NCBI GenBank assembly: GCA_964434165.1 | Contig: CAYSUS010000114.1 | Location: 1 to 22,009 of the forward strand | Length of the DNA: 22,009 nt | Source of the DNA: CAYSUS01 sp964434165 | GTDB lineage: Bacteria > Planctomycetota > Planctomycetia > Pirellulales > Thermoguttaceae | Direction: 5' to 3' | Shown here: positions 1 through 10,800 of the stretch, piece after piece | Layout of the letters: every line of letters begins with the position of its first letter | Position numbering within the stretch: the stretch's first letter is position 1 | Program-made: the position numbers and the translations under genes | Notes under the pieces: model-generated | What the model saw: only the letters and a program-made list of their open reading frames with translations | Told to the model about the DNA's origin: nothing | Databases searched by the model: none

Positions 1-789
<789 letters not shown>

Positions 790-969
790 TTTAGAAGCTT
801 GAACCGCACCAACCCTCTGCAGTCGCCCGCAGCGGCCAGCGCGGCTGTGAACCTTCTGAAAGGTCGAATCCGTCAGGCCGTGCCCGATGCGGTCGCGGTC
901 GGGCGCCGGCCTGCTTTAGTCCAATCCTGCAAAAGACCTAAACTCGCAAGATTGAGGCGATCACTACCG

Positions 970-984
970 AATTGTCAAAGAGCA
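970..984 (-). promoter_or_regulatory. rrn boxA antitermination element
   Basis: On the minus strand the site reads TGCTCTTTGACAATT, one base different from the E. coli rrn boxA (TGCTCTTTAACAATT). It lies in the leader between the promoter and the 16S 5' end, the expected place for the element that loads NusB/NusE for ribosomal RNA antitermination. Confidence 0.85.
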
Positions 985-1034
985 ATTGCCTGGAAAACGC
1001 ACGGCCGAGGCCAGTGCCTCCCAGGCAAAAACGT

Positions 1035-1062
1035 ATTCTAGCACTCCCCCGAAACCAGTCAA
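1035..1062 (-). promoter_or_regulatory. Sigma70-type promoter of the 16S gene
   Basis: Minus-strand -35 TTGACT (1057-1062) and -10 TAGAAT (1035-1040) are separated by 16 nt. Transcription should start near 1028, giving a leader of about 240 nt that includes boxA. An rRNA promoter is expected here, and this is the best match in the leader. Confidence 0.75.
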
Positions 1063-1248
1063 CAGCCCCCGCAATTTTTTCTGAACGATCTCCATCCCCA
1101 CCCCGACGCCGCCACGTGTTCATCGGCCGCCAGCTCCGGGCACTTCAGCCCAAATCCCCCGAACACCCGGTCCGAACCACTCCTCTGCTGTATGCAATCC
1201 CCCTCCGTGGGACCGTTGCGCCAGGCGCTCATGCCAAGCGGTTTACGC

Positions 1249-1254
1249 TATAAT
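1249..1254 (+). promoter_or_regulatory. Candidate -10 (TATAAT) for the TPR lipoprotein gene
   Basis: A perfect TATAAT stands about 70 nt upstream of the chosen start codon in an otherwise G+C-rich region. No good -35 is visible at 16-18 nt spacing (cgctca at 17 nt), so a weak or activator-dependent promoter is possible. Confidence 0.4.
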
Positions 1255-1322
1255 CCGCCAGTAGGGCCCGCACGACTCGAATCCCGCCCGAGCCCATGCC
1301 CGTCTGCTCCGCCTCGACCAAC

Positions 1323-3089
1323 ATGCCACGCGCCAGCACCCATTCCTTCCTCCGCCCAGCGGCCCGCGCCCGCGGCGCCGCCGTCCTCGCAGTCTGCGTG
1401 CTCGCGAGCCTGGCCGGCTGCGGCTCCGAACGGGGCGCGTCCTCCGCCCCTCGTCACCCGTCCGATAGCCGCGCCATTGCCCTGTTCGCCGAAGGCGCTG
1501 GCTGTCTCGACCGGGACGACCTGGACGACGCCGTGGACCGCTTCACCAAGGCCATCCATCAGGATTCGGAGCTGGCCGAGGCCTATTACTACCGCGCTCT
1601 GGCCTATCGGCGGCTGAAGAAGCTCGATCACGCCATCGACGATTTCTCCGCAGCGCTCGCGCGAGGCCTCCGCCAGCCCCTCGCCACGCTCGCATGCCTC
1701 GGCCGGGGCGCCTGCCAGGTCGAGCAGGGCAAGCTCCAGGAGGCCATCGACGGCTATACCGAGGCCCTGAAGCGCGACTCCCGCATCTACGCGATTCACT
1801 ACGCGCGGGGGATGGCACGGGCCGCCCACGGGGATCACGAGGCCGCGGTCGAGGACTTCACCGAGGTGCTCCGGGCGGCCCCGGAGCACGCCCAGGCATA
1901 CAACCATCGCGGCGCGTCCCGGCGGGAGCTCGGCAAGCTGGATCTCGCCGTGGACGACTGCTCCAGGGCGATCGGCCTGGTGCCCGAGGACGCCGACGCC
2001 TTTCACAATCGGGGCCGGACGTTCGCGCTGGCCAACAAGATGGACAGCGCGCTACGCGATTTCGACATGGCCATCCGGCTCCGCCGGCAGGGCTCGCCCA
2101 CCTACGATCCCGCGCTGGCCGCGACGTTCTACGAGCGGGCCATGGTCCGTCGGGGGACCGGCGACCTGAAAGCGGCGGCCGACGACCTGACCCAGGCGAT
2201 TCGTTGCGACCCCGAGCTGACCGACGCCCACGATGCCCGCCTCGCCGTGCTCCAGAAGCTCCGCCTTCTGGAGGATCGCGGCCAGACCAGCCCCCAAGGC
2301 TCCGCCCGCAACGAGCGCGCGGTGCCGGCCGACCGGCGCCCGCCCATCGACCCCGGCATGGACCTCGATCCGCCGACGGCCGCGGCCATCGTCCAGCTCA
2401 CCGAACGCATTCGACGACATCCGGACGACGCCTCGGCGTACAACGATCGCGGCCGCGCCTACTCGCACGCCGGCGTCTGGAAGCGGGCGATCGACGACTT
2501 CACGCGGGCGCTGGCGTGCGACCCCACGTTCCTGGAGGCCCTGGACAACCGCGCCCTGGCGCACCGCATGGCCGGACAGATCGAGCAAGCCATCGAAGAC
2601 TACGGGCGAGCCCTGCGGCTGAACCCCGACTCGGCCCACGCTTTGGCCCGCCGCGCCGAGCTCCTCGTACTCGCGGAGCAGTACGAGCGCGCCGTGGCGG
2701 ACTACACCAAGGCGATCGAGCTCCAGCCCGACTGGGCCGGCCCGCGCCAAGCGCGCGGCCTCCTCCTCCTTCAGTCCGGCGACGTGGACGGGGCCATCGC
2801 CGACCTGGACGAGGCGATCAGGCTAAGCCCCCGTTCGCCCGAAGCGCTGTGCGCCCGGGCACGGGCACGCCTCGCGCAGGGCGACACGGGGAAGGCGATC
2901 GCCGATTTCAGCCGGGCGATCGAGCTGGAACCGCGCCTGGTCCAGGCCTACGAGGGCCGCGCCGCCGCGTATCAGGCCCTGGGCGACCACATCAAGGCGG
3001 GCGAAGATCGGACCGCCGCGAAACAGGCCGCGCGCCGGACGGAACCGGCGCACCCCGGGACCGACGAGGCGCCCTCGCCGCCGGAGTAG
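1323..3089 (+). CDS. TPR-repeat lipoprotein
   Basis: Protein of 588 aa made almost entirely of tetratricopeptide repeats. The N terminus has a basic n-region, a hydrophobic core and the lipobox LAGC, so it is predicted to be exported and lipid-anchored. I count about 13 units of 34 aa, seven before and six after a Pro-rich linker near residues 325-360. The typical repeat endings are clear (AIDDFTRALACDP, AIEDYGRALRLNP, AIADFSRAIELEP). TPR arrays act as protein-protein scaffolds; the partner is unknown. The start at 1323 is chosen because it gives a standard lipoprotein signal; an in-frame ATG at 1296 adds nine residues. No clear Shine-Dalgarno precedes either. It converges with the HtrA gene, with only 5 nt between stop codons, and no terminator is visible there. 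Confidence 0.9.
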   Translation: MPRASTHSFLRPAARARGAAVLAVCVLASLAGCGSERGASSAPRHPSDSRAIALFAEGAGCLDRDDLDDAVDRFTKAIHQDSELAEAYYYRALAYRRLKKLDHAIDDFSAALARGLRQPLATLACLGRGACQVEQGKLQEAIDGYTEALKRDSRIYAIHYARGMARAAHGDHEAAVEDFTEVLRAAPEHAQAYNHRGASRRELGKLDLAVDDCSRAIGLVPEDADAFHNRGRTFALANKMDSALRDFDMAIRLRRQGSPTYDPALAATFYERAMVRRGTGDLKAAADDLTQAIRCDPELTDAHDARLAVLQKLRLLEDRGQTSPQGSARNERAVPADRRPPIDPGMDLDPPTAAAIVQLTERIRRHPDDASAYNDRGRAYSHAGVWKRAIDDFTRALACDPTFLEALDNRALAHRMAGQIEQAIEDYGRALRLNPDSAHALARRAELLVLAEQYERAVADYTKAIELQPDWAGPRQARGLLLLQSGDVDGAIADLDEAIRLSPRSPEALCARARARLAQGDTGKAIADFSRAIELEPRLVQAYEGRAAAYQALGDHIKAGEDRTAAKQAARRTEPAHPGTDEAPSPPE

Positions 3090-3094
3090 CGCCG

Positions 3095-4297
<1,203 letters not shown>

Positions 4298-4323
4298 GAC
4301 TCTGCACCTCGACTCTGCACCTC
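4298..4323. repeat. Perfect 13-bp tandem duplication covering the HtrA ribosome binding site
   Basis: The sequence gactctgcacctc occurs twice in direct succession (4298-4310 and 4311-4323), immediately upstream of the protease start codon. On the minus strand each copy contains GAGGTG, so the Shine-Dalgarno is duplicated. The inner copy has the correct 7-nt spacing. Confidence 0.85.
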
Positions 4324-4842
4324 GGCCAGTCGGTCCAACTCTCGTACGCATCCCGAGCACCCCCGGTTGTACGTGGCGCCGCAGTGAGACGAGTGCCGTG
4401 TCGCCGCTGTGCGTCACGCATTGCGGAGGGGAGCGGCAACCCATATTACGCAATCGGGTGTCTGGCCGCGAGGTCATCTCGTCGCGGGGGCAAGGGGGCA
4501 AGGGTCGAGAGAGGGGAGCGTGCGCGCGGCTCGGGCGATCGGTAGCCGTAAGGAAGCACCTCGAAAGCTGCGGCCTTCGGCAATCTGGATAAACCTTGCC
4601 GGTTGGCGAAGATATATTTAGTTCTTTCGCACTGACTTTCGGGGTGAAGACGATGCTTGCGCCCTGCCAAAAAACCCCCGCTCAATGTTTGCGAAGTCCT
4701 CGAATGGCATGTGACATGAAATTCCCACACCCGCAAGGTTGACCAGACTGTTTTGACTGCTCTTTCAAATCAAAACCCCAAAAATAATCATATCCCCAAG
4801 GCACGCTTGATTGCCTAATGCACCAATCTCACGACACCGATA

Positions 4843-4852
4843 CCGTTAACGG
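4843..4852. promoter_or_regulatory. Perfect 10-bp palindrome CCGTTAACGG
   Basis: A perfect palindrome about 95 nt upstream of the acidic repeat gene, inside the shared divergent region. It could be an operator half-site pair. No regulator is encoded nearby, so this is only a candidate. Confidence 0.25.
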
Positions 4853-4946
4853 CCGGGGCGGGGTCAATCCACTTGGAGCCCAGTTTCGCAGGTGCTTCGT
4901 TTCGACTCACTGAGGTGGGGTTTCTTTCCAGGGAGGATGGTTGGAC

Positions 4947-7464
4947 ATGCGATGCTATTCCTTTTTTGCCAGATCGCTGGCCCCGACGGTGGTCAGTGCG
5001 GCGCTAATCGTGCTCGGTAGCGACGACCTCGGCGCCAGACCGCTGCGAGCCAGCGAGCCCGGTCCCGTCTCTGCCAGCCCGGCCGAGGAAGCCGCCCGAT
5101 TGGAGCACGATTCCGGCTGGGACTACGAGTACCAAGACGCCTACGGCGAGTACGGATACCGTTACGACGAGTACCCGACCGACGGCGACGAGCCGGGATT
5201 GGACGACGGGTCGCTCGACGAGACCGACTCCGGGGACTATTCGGACTACACCGAGTACGACTACCGCTACGAGGCCCCCGAAGAGACGTCCGATTCCGCC
5301 GTCGGCGCGCTGATCGAGGATGGCGAGGTCGAAAGCGTTGAGGAGTACTTCTTCCGCTACGGGCACGACTACGCGAGGAACGACTCGACCGACGCCGCCT
5401 CGTCTGTGGCCGCCGCGGCGGAGACGGACTCTGAGCCGCTTGCCGGAGCGATGGGGGAGACCAGCCTGGGCGACGAGGCGTCCGAGTACGAGGACTACGA
5501 CTACGGTACCGAGGAGTACGGCGCCGACGACTACGATCCGTANNNNNNNNNNNNNNNNNNNNNNNNNNNNNNNNNNNNNNNNNNNNNNNNNNNNNNNNNN
5601 NNNNNNNNNNNNNNNNNNNNNNNNNNNNNNNNNNNNNNNNNNCGAGTACGAAAGCGAGTACGACGCCGACGAGACCGAGACCTACGCCGACGACACCGAA
5701 GCCTACTCGGACGACATGGCCGAGTACGAGGACTACGACTACGGCACCGAGGAGTACGGCGCCGACGACTACGATCCGTACGAGTACGAAAGCGAGTACG
5801 ACGCCGACGAGACCGAGACCTACGCCGACGACACCTGGGTGGACGACACCTGCGAGTACGACGCGTACGCCGACGACATGAGCGCAGGCGACGCGGACGG
5901 GACGGGGTACGACAGCGACGAGTACGACGAGTACGACGAGAGCGACTACGATCCGTACGAGTACGACTGCCAGTACGAGTACGGCGAGGCCTACGAGGTC
6001 GGCGACGCCTACGAGGACGGCGAGACGTCGGACTACGGCGAGTACGGCTGCGAGGACGCGTACGAGGACGACGACGAAGCGACCTACGACTACGGCGAGG
6101 AGTACACTTACTCCGACGGCGGCGAGGCCCAGTCGGAGGACGCGATCTACGACTATGGCGAGTGGGACACCGAGTGCAGCGAATACGAGGACGCCTGGGA
6201 GGCCGACGCGGAGGATGAGCTAGCCGACACCGAGGCGGAGGACTACTCCTACGAGTACGCCTCGCCCGACGCCTACTACGGCGAGTGGAGCGCCGCGGAC
6301 GTCGTGGAGCCCCCCCTCGCCGATGAGAGCGGGTACTCGGACTTCGCCGAGGACTATCCCGCGACGGGAGACGACGAGTGCGACGAGGAGTGCTGCGACG
6401 AGGAACGCGGGGATGACCTATACGGGGAGTCGGGCTCCGAGGGGTACGGCTACGGCCAGGAGGACCGGGACGATGCCGGTCGCTTCGGAAGTGAGCATGC
6501 GTACCGGGACCGCTACCGGAACGAGGCATCCTGGGACGGACGGTCGCAGGGAGACGAGTCGCAATCGGAGGAGGCCCGGCCGAACGGCGGCGAAGACAGC
6601 GCTTGCTGGGAGGACACCTACGGCCCGGAGTCCACGACGCCCACCGAGAGCGAGCCGGGCGAAGTGCTCCATCGGGACGACGCGCCCTCCATCGTAGTCC
6701 CCGAGGCGCACGGCTTCTCCGTCGCCCCGGCGGAGGACGTCTACGCCGAGAAGTACGGCTGGTACGATGAGGCCCCCTTGACCCCGTCCGTGGAGGACGG
6801 GGCTTCGGCGGGGGCGTCCGACGAGGCCGAGGGTCGCCTGGAGCTGTACGCATGGCTGCCGGGCGAGCTTCTCACCTCTTCGGATCAGGATCTGCTCCGC
6901 TCGCTGGCCCGGCTGTGCGACGATCCGTCGGGCGTGCGGCGCGCGGTGCTGAACGACCACTTGGAGAGCCTCGGCTCCGAGGCCATCGAGTTCGCCACGC
7001 AATTCGAGGACGCCACGGGCGTGGAAGTCCTGGGGTTGGCCGACGATCTCCCTGGCGCGGCCGCCCTGTTGGGGTGCTTTCGCCTCATGGAGCAAGGCGA
7101 GTTGGGCATGGACGAGTCGGCGGATCTCCTCCGCCGGGCCCTGCCCAACATCTCCGAGGAGTGGTCGAAGGACGTCGCGGAGATGACCGACGAGTCCGCC
7201 GACTCCGAGCCCTGGAGCTGGGAGGAAGCGGACGAGGACCCGGACATGGCCGCCCAGAGCGCGGACTACCGCTTCGCGCTCCGGCAGCCGCTTCTGGGCG
7301 CGGTCGTCACCGTGACGGCGCGGTCGCTGGTTGACTGGGGCGGAGCGTTCCGCCTGGTCACCGAGCGAGTGGCTGGCCTCCAGTGGGCGGACCTGGCGCG
7401 CCTGGCGCTGCCCGACCGCGCGGCCAGTATCGAAACGCTGGAGCCGACCGGGCTCCAGCGCTGA
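4947..7464 (+). CDS. Secreted Asp/Glu/Tyr-rich repeat protein, interrupted by an assembly gap
   Basis: I do not recognise a family. The product starts with a signal-like N terminus (hydrophobic LAPTVVSAALIVLG). It continues into a very long, strongly acidic, tyrosine-rich low-complexity region (about residues 50-590 if the gap is closed to zero). It ends in a normal-looking helical domain (about 595-805; LADDLPGAAALLG, LMEQGELGMDES). The acidic part has almost no Lys/Arg, alternates Tyr with Asp/Glu, and later carries scattered Cys (ECDEECCDEE). It includes a 46-aa tandem repeat at the N gap. The reading frame changes across the 100 Ns only because 100 is not a multiple of three; a zero-length join restores one 805-aa frame. 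The ATG at 4947 has GGAGG 10 nt upstream; a TTG at 4941 is the alternative. A strong terminator follows at 7623. Function is unknown; metal or mineral binding, surface adhesion or cross-linking are only guesses. Confidence 0.85.
5484..5835 (+). repeat. 138-nt (46-codon) tandem repeat within the acidic gene
   Basis: The block starting at 5484 recurs at 5722, which is 138 nt away once the Ns are removed. The block starting at 5643 recurs identically for 55 nt at 5781, also 138 nt away. Copies differ by one silent change (ggtacc versus ggcacc). Each 46-aa unit has 11 Asp, 10 Glu and 10 Tyr and no basic residue. The near-identity of copies suggests recent duplication or ongoing homogenisation. 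Confidence 0.9.
5543..5642. other. Assembly gap (100 Ns, conventional length)
   Basis: A run of exactly 100 Ns, the usual placeholder for a gap of unknown size. The bases before it end in gatccgta and those after it begin cgagtacgaaag. This is the same junction found uninterrupted at 5773-5792, so the gap sits precisely inside the 138-nt tandem repeat. The real length is probably a whole number of repeat units, including zero. Confidence 0.95.
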
Positions 7465-7475
7465 GGGCGCTGGCA

Positions 7476-7506
7476 GCGTCTCCGCCGGCGACCACCAGGG
7501 AGACGC
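7476..7506 (+). terminator. GC-rich hairpin just after the acidic gene
   Basis: GCGTCTCC (7476-7483) pairs with GGAGACGC (7499-7506) around a 15-nt loop, 12 nt after the stop codon. There is no T-run, so it may serve only as an mRNA 3' end stabiliser or be incidental. Confidence 0.3.
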
Positions 7507-7622
7507 GGCCCCGGGGCAGCCGGACGAAGGAAGACCCTCCGACGGCGACCAGACGGGAGGGATTCCGGCGGCGACATCGTCCGGTCCCAGACCACGTAAC
7601 CTGCAATAAGATTAAACCTTGC

Positions 7623-7657
7623 GACCCAGGCGCGCGGAGGCGCCTGGGTCTTTTTTT
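7623..7657 (+). terminator. Strong intrinsic terminator
   Basis: A perfect 11-bp stem (GACCCAGGCGC, 7623-7633, with GCGCCTGGGTC, 7640-7650) closes a 6-nt loop and is followed by seven Ts (7651-7657). It ends the transcript of the acidic repeat gene and separates it from the vWFA gene. Confidence 0.93.
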
Positions 7658-7755
7658 GTCGCTACTGGCTGTTTCAATCCGCCGCCACGTCTCCCCGCGT
7701 TCGGCCGGCACGTGCAGGCAAGGCAAGCTCTTCGGGGGGGTTTCGGGGAATTTCC

Positions 7756-7785
7756 TTGGCAACAGGTGACCATTCTGGCTAAAAT
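7756..7785 (+). promoter_or_regulatory. Candidate promoter of the vWFA gene
   Basis: TTGGCA (7756-7761) and TAAAAT (7780-7785) are 18 nt apart, just downstream of the intrinsic terminator. Transcription would start near 7792, giving a leader of about 105 nt. Motif match only. Confidence 0.5.
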
Positions 7786-7896
7786 GCGTGTACCTGTGAG
7801 TTTGCGCATTCGTTCGCACGTCTTGACGTGTCCGGGCCGTCGCTACGGAACACGATGGCTCTGGCGCGGGAACCCTTTCGTGGTGGAGATCCGAAG

Positions 7897-10800
7897 ATGT
7901 CCCGACGTAGCCCCCTTCATGTGGTCGTGTTGCCGCTGGCAATGATGGCGGTATCCATGCTCCTGGCTACCAGCCTGCGGGGCGCCGAGCCGGGCAGTGA
8001 GGCAGCCCAGCTCCGTGCCTACGCCCATCCCGACGGCACCAGGTACTTCGCCCTGAGCCTGCACCCCGAGAACGTGGCGCCGGCCGAGGGGCCGCGCGAC
8101 GTGGTGGTCCTCTTCGACACCTCGGCCAGCCAGGTCGGTGACTACCGCGCCAAGAGCCTCGAGGTGCTCAACGCCCTGCTGGGCCAGCTCGGCCCGGAGG
8201 ACCGCGTGCAGTTGATGGGCGTGGACCTCAACGCCATCGCGTTGAGCGAGGGTTTCGTCGCGCCGGGCAGCCAGGAGATGGCGGACGCCGTGCAGAAGCT
8301 CGCCCAGCGCGTTCCGCTCGGCTCGACCGACATGGAGAAGGCCCTCACCGCGGCCGCCGACGTCCTCGGCAAGCCGGGCGCCAGGCCCCGCGCCGTGGTG
8401 TACCTCGGCGACGGCATGAGCACGGCCAACCTGCTGGACAGCGACAAGTTCGCGGGCCTGGTCGCGCGGCTCAAGGACAACCGCATCCCGGTCACCGGCT
8501 ACGCCGTCGGCCCGCGGCTCGACCTTCAATTGCTGGGCGCCGTGGCCACGCAGACCGGCGGCATGCTAGTTGAGGAATCGACCGACGCGCCCGCCGAGAT
8601 CGCCGCGGGCCTGGCCTCGGCCGTGCGCGGCGCCGTCGTCTGGCCCAAGTCGGCCACCTGGCCGGCGACGTTCTCCGAGGTCTATCCCAAGAACGTCCCG
8701 CCGCTGCGTAGCGATCGCGACACCGTGGTCGTGGGCACCTACGCCGGCGAGGGTCCGTTCGATGTGCAGATGACCGCGGCCACCGGCGAGGGCGAGAAGA
8801 CGCTCTCGTGGACCGTTCCGGCCGCCCAGCCCAACGACGACAACAACTACCTGCCGGCGATCGTCGATCTGGCCAAGGAGGACGGCGGCCTCTCGCTGCC
8901 CATGCTCGACTCGACGAGCCTGAAGGCGGCCAAGGCGGTCGCCGATGCCGGCGCGCAGAACCTGACGACCCTCGCCCGCCAGGCCATGGCCGGCCAGCAC
9001 TACGGCGACGCGCTGCGCCTGGCCGAGGCCGCCTTGCAGCAGGATCCCAACGATCCGGAGGCCGCCGCGATCAAGCAGGCCGCGGAGAAGGAGCTGCCCA
9101 AGCTCGGCACGGCGGCGGCCGCCGCCGACCTCAACCTCACCGCGCCGCCGGACGCCGCGCCGCGCGGTCCGCAGGGCGGGCAGATGGTCCAGGAGTTCGA
9201 GCAGCGCCAGGGCCTGGTGTCCCAGATGGTGGCGGCCGACGTGAACAACGCCATCAACGACGCCCGCGGCCAGATGGGCACCAACCCGGAGGCGGCCATC
9301 CAGGGGCTCAAGCTCCAGTTGGAGAACGTCAAGCGGGTCCCGGGCCTCGACCCGGGGGTCCGCGATCGGCTGACCGACCAGCTTCAGGCCACGCTTCGCG
9401 AGGCACAGCGCCGCCTGGACGAGGAGGAGATCCGCCGCCAGGAGCTCAACGCCAACCTGGCCGCGGCCCGCGATCGGATGCTCGCCCAGGAGAACCTCTT
9501 GCGCAAAGAGGAGAAGATCAAGCAGCTCATGGAGCGTTTCGACGCCCTGATGGACGAGGGCCGGTATCGCCTGGCCCTGGACGGGGCGGCCGAGGAGGTC
9601 GTGCGCATGGCGCCGGAGAAGCCCATTGCTCCGTCTTCGGCCATCAACGCCCGCCTCACCGGCAATTACTACAACCACGTGGAGCTGTTCAAGCAGCGCG
9701 AGCAGCTCTATGTGGACGCGATGTACCAGGTCGAGCTCTCCTTCATGCCGTTCCCGGACGAGCCGCCGATCGTCTATCCCGATGCGGAGACCTGGCAGCG
9801 GCTGACCGCCCGGCGCAAGGAGCGGTACCAGTCGATGGACCTGGCCAGCCGGGGACCGGCCGAGAAGAAGATCATCGAGCAGCTCAAGGCCCCTACGACG
9901 CTGGAATTCATCGAGACGCCGCTCCAGGACGTGATCGACTACCTCCGCGACCTGCACGAGATCGAAATCCAGGTCGATAAGCGGGCCCTGGAGGACGTGG
10001 GCATCGGCACCGACATGCCGATCACCAAGCAGCTCAAGGGCATCTCGCTCCGTTCGGCCCTTCGCCTGCTGCTCCGCGAGCTGGACTTGACCTACGTGAT
10101 CCAGGACGAGGTCCTGTTGATCACCACGCCCGAGGTGGCCGAGAGCCGGCTTTCGACCAAGGTCTATCCGGTGGCCGACCTCGTGCTTCCCATTCGCACG
10201 CCTGCCTTCTCCGGCGGCTTCGGCGGCCTGGGCGGCATGTCCGGCGGCATCGGCAGCGGCGGCGTCGGCGGCATGGGCAGTTGGGGCGGCGGCGGCGGCG
10301 GCATGGGCGGCGGCGGCATGGGCATGGGCGGCGGCATGGGCATGTTCAACGTGCCGCCCGAGCTGCTCCCGCCGGAAGTCCGCAACCGGATGAACAACCT
10401 CATCCCGCAGCGCGGCAACGGCTTCCAGGCGTTCTCGGTCAAGGACGAGGTCCCCGTCTCCACCGCCGCCTCGGTTGACGACGTGGTGGCCGCCGAGAAG
10501 ACTCGCATGGAGAAGGAGATGGGCGAAGTCCGCGGCGCGGACGACTGGAACGATTACTTCGCCAAGAACGAGGTGCCGGCGAGCCTGGTCCGCCAGGTCG
10601 TCCGCAACCTCATGGAGCAGAAGAAGTACGCCCGGGCGATCGAGGTCATCCAGGCGGCCCTGCGCAACGACCAGCCGCAGCCGTGGATGTACGAGGCCAT
10701 GGGCATCGCCATGCAGGCCGACGGCCGCAGCCTCGAGGAGGTCGAGCGCGTGGTCATGTCGGCCATGGACTTCGTCCAGAGCCCGACCCAGATGATGTTC

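Larger units (their letters stand above)
790..1322. other. Non-coding stretch: 16S leader plus back-to-back promoters
   Basis: This 533-nt stretch separates the leftward 16S gene from the rightward TPR lipoprotein gene. About 790-1028 is the 16S leader, containing boxA. The rrn promoter is at 1035-1062, and a perfect -10 for the TPR gene is at 1249-1254. Short open frames here have no recognisable protein features. No tRNA was seen. Confidence 0.7.
4298..4946. other. Divergent intergenic region, AT-richer than its surroundings
   Basis: No convincing gene lies in these 649 nt. The part from about 4570 to 4860 is visibly lower in G+C than the flanking genes (for example gatatatttag near 4611 and aaaataatcatat near 4781). 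It should hold the promoters of the leftward protease gene and the rightward acidic repeat gene. Two TTGAC motifs lie near 4739 and 4754, but neither has a matching -10 at normal spacing. A 10-bp palindrome occurs at 4843-4852. The 96-aa leftward open frame here has no recognisable features. Confidence 0.6.

Noticed and set aside
4704..4720. Possible sigma54-type site (TGGCAT followed by TGACAT)
   Set aside because: It lacks the invariant GC of the -12 element at the correct spacing.
5484..5835. CRISPR-like spaced repeats
   Set aside because: The repeats are contiguous, codon-phased 138-nt units inside a gene, with no spacers or cas genes.
5320..6218. Apparent frameshift in the acidic repeat gene, and a long Arg-rich frame on either strand there
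   Set aside because: The frame change occurs exactly at the 100-N placeholder. The zero-length join restores one frame, and the Arg-rich frames are other-frame readings of GAC/GAG/TAC codons.
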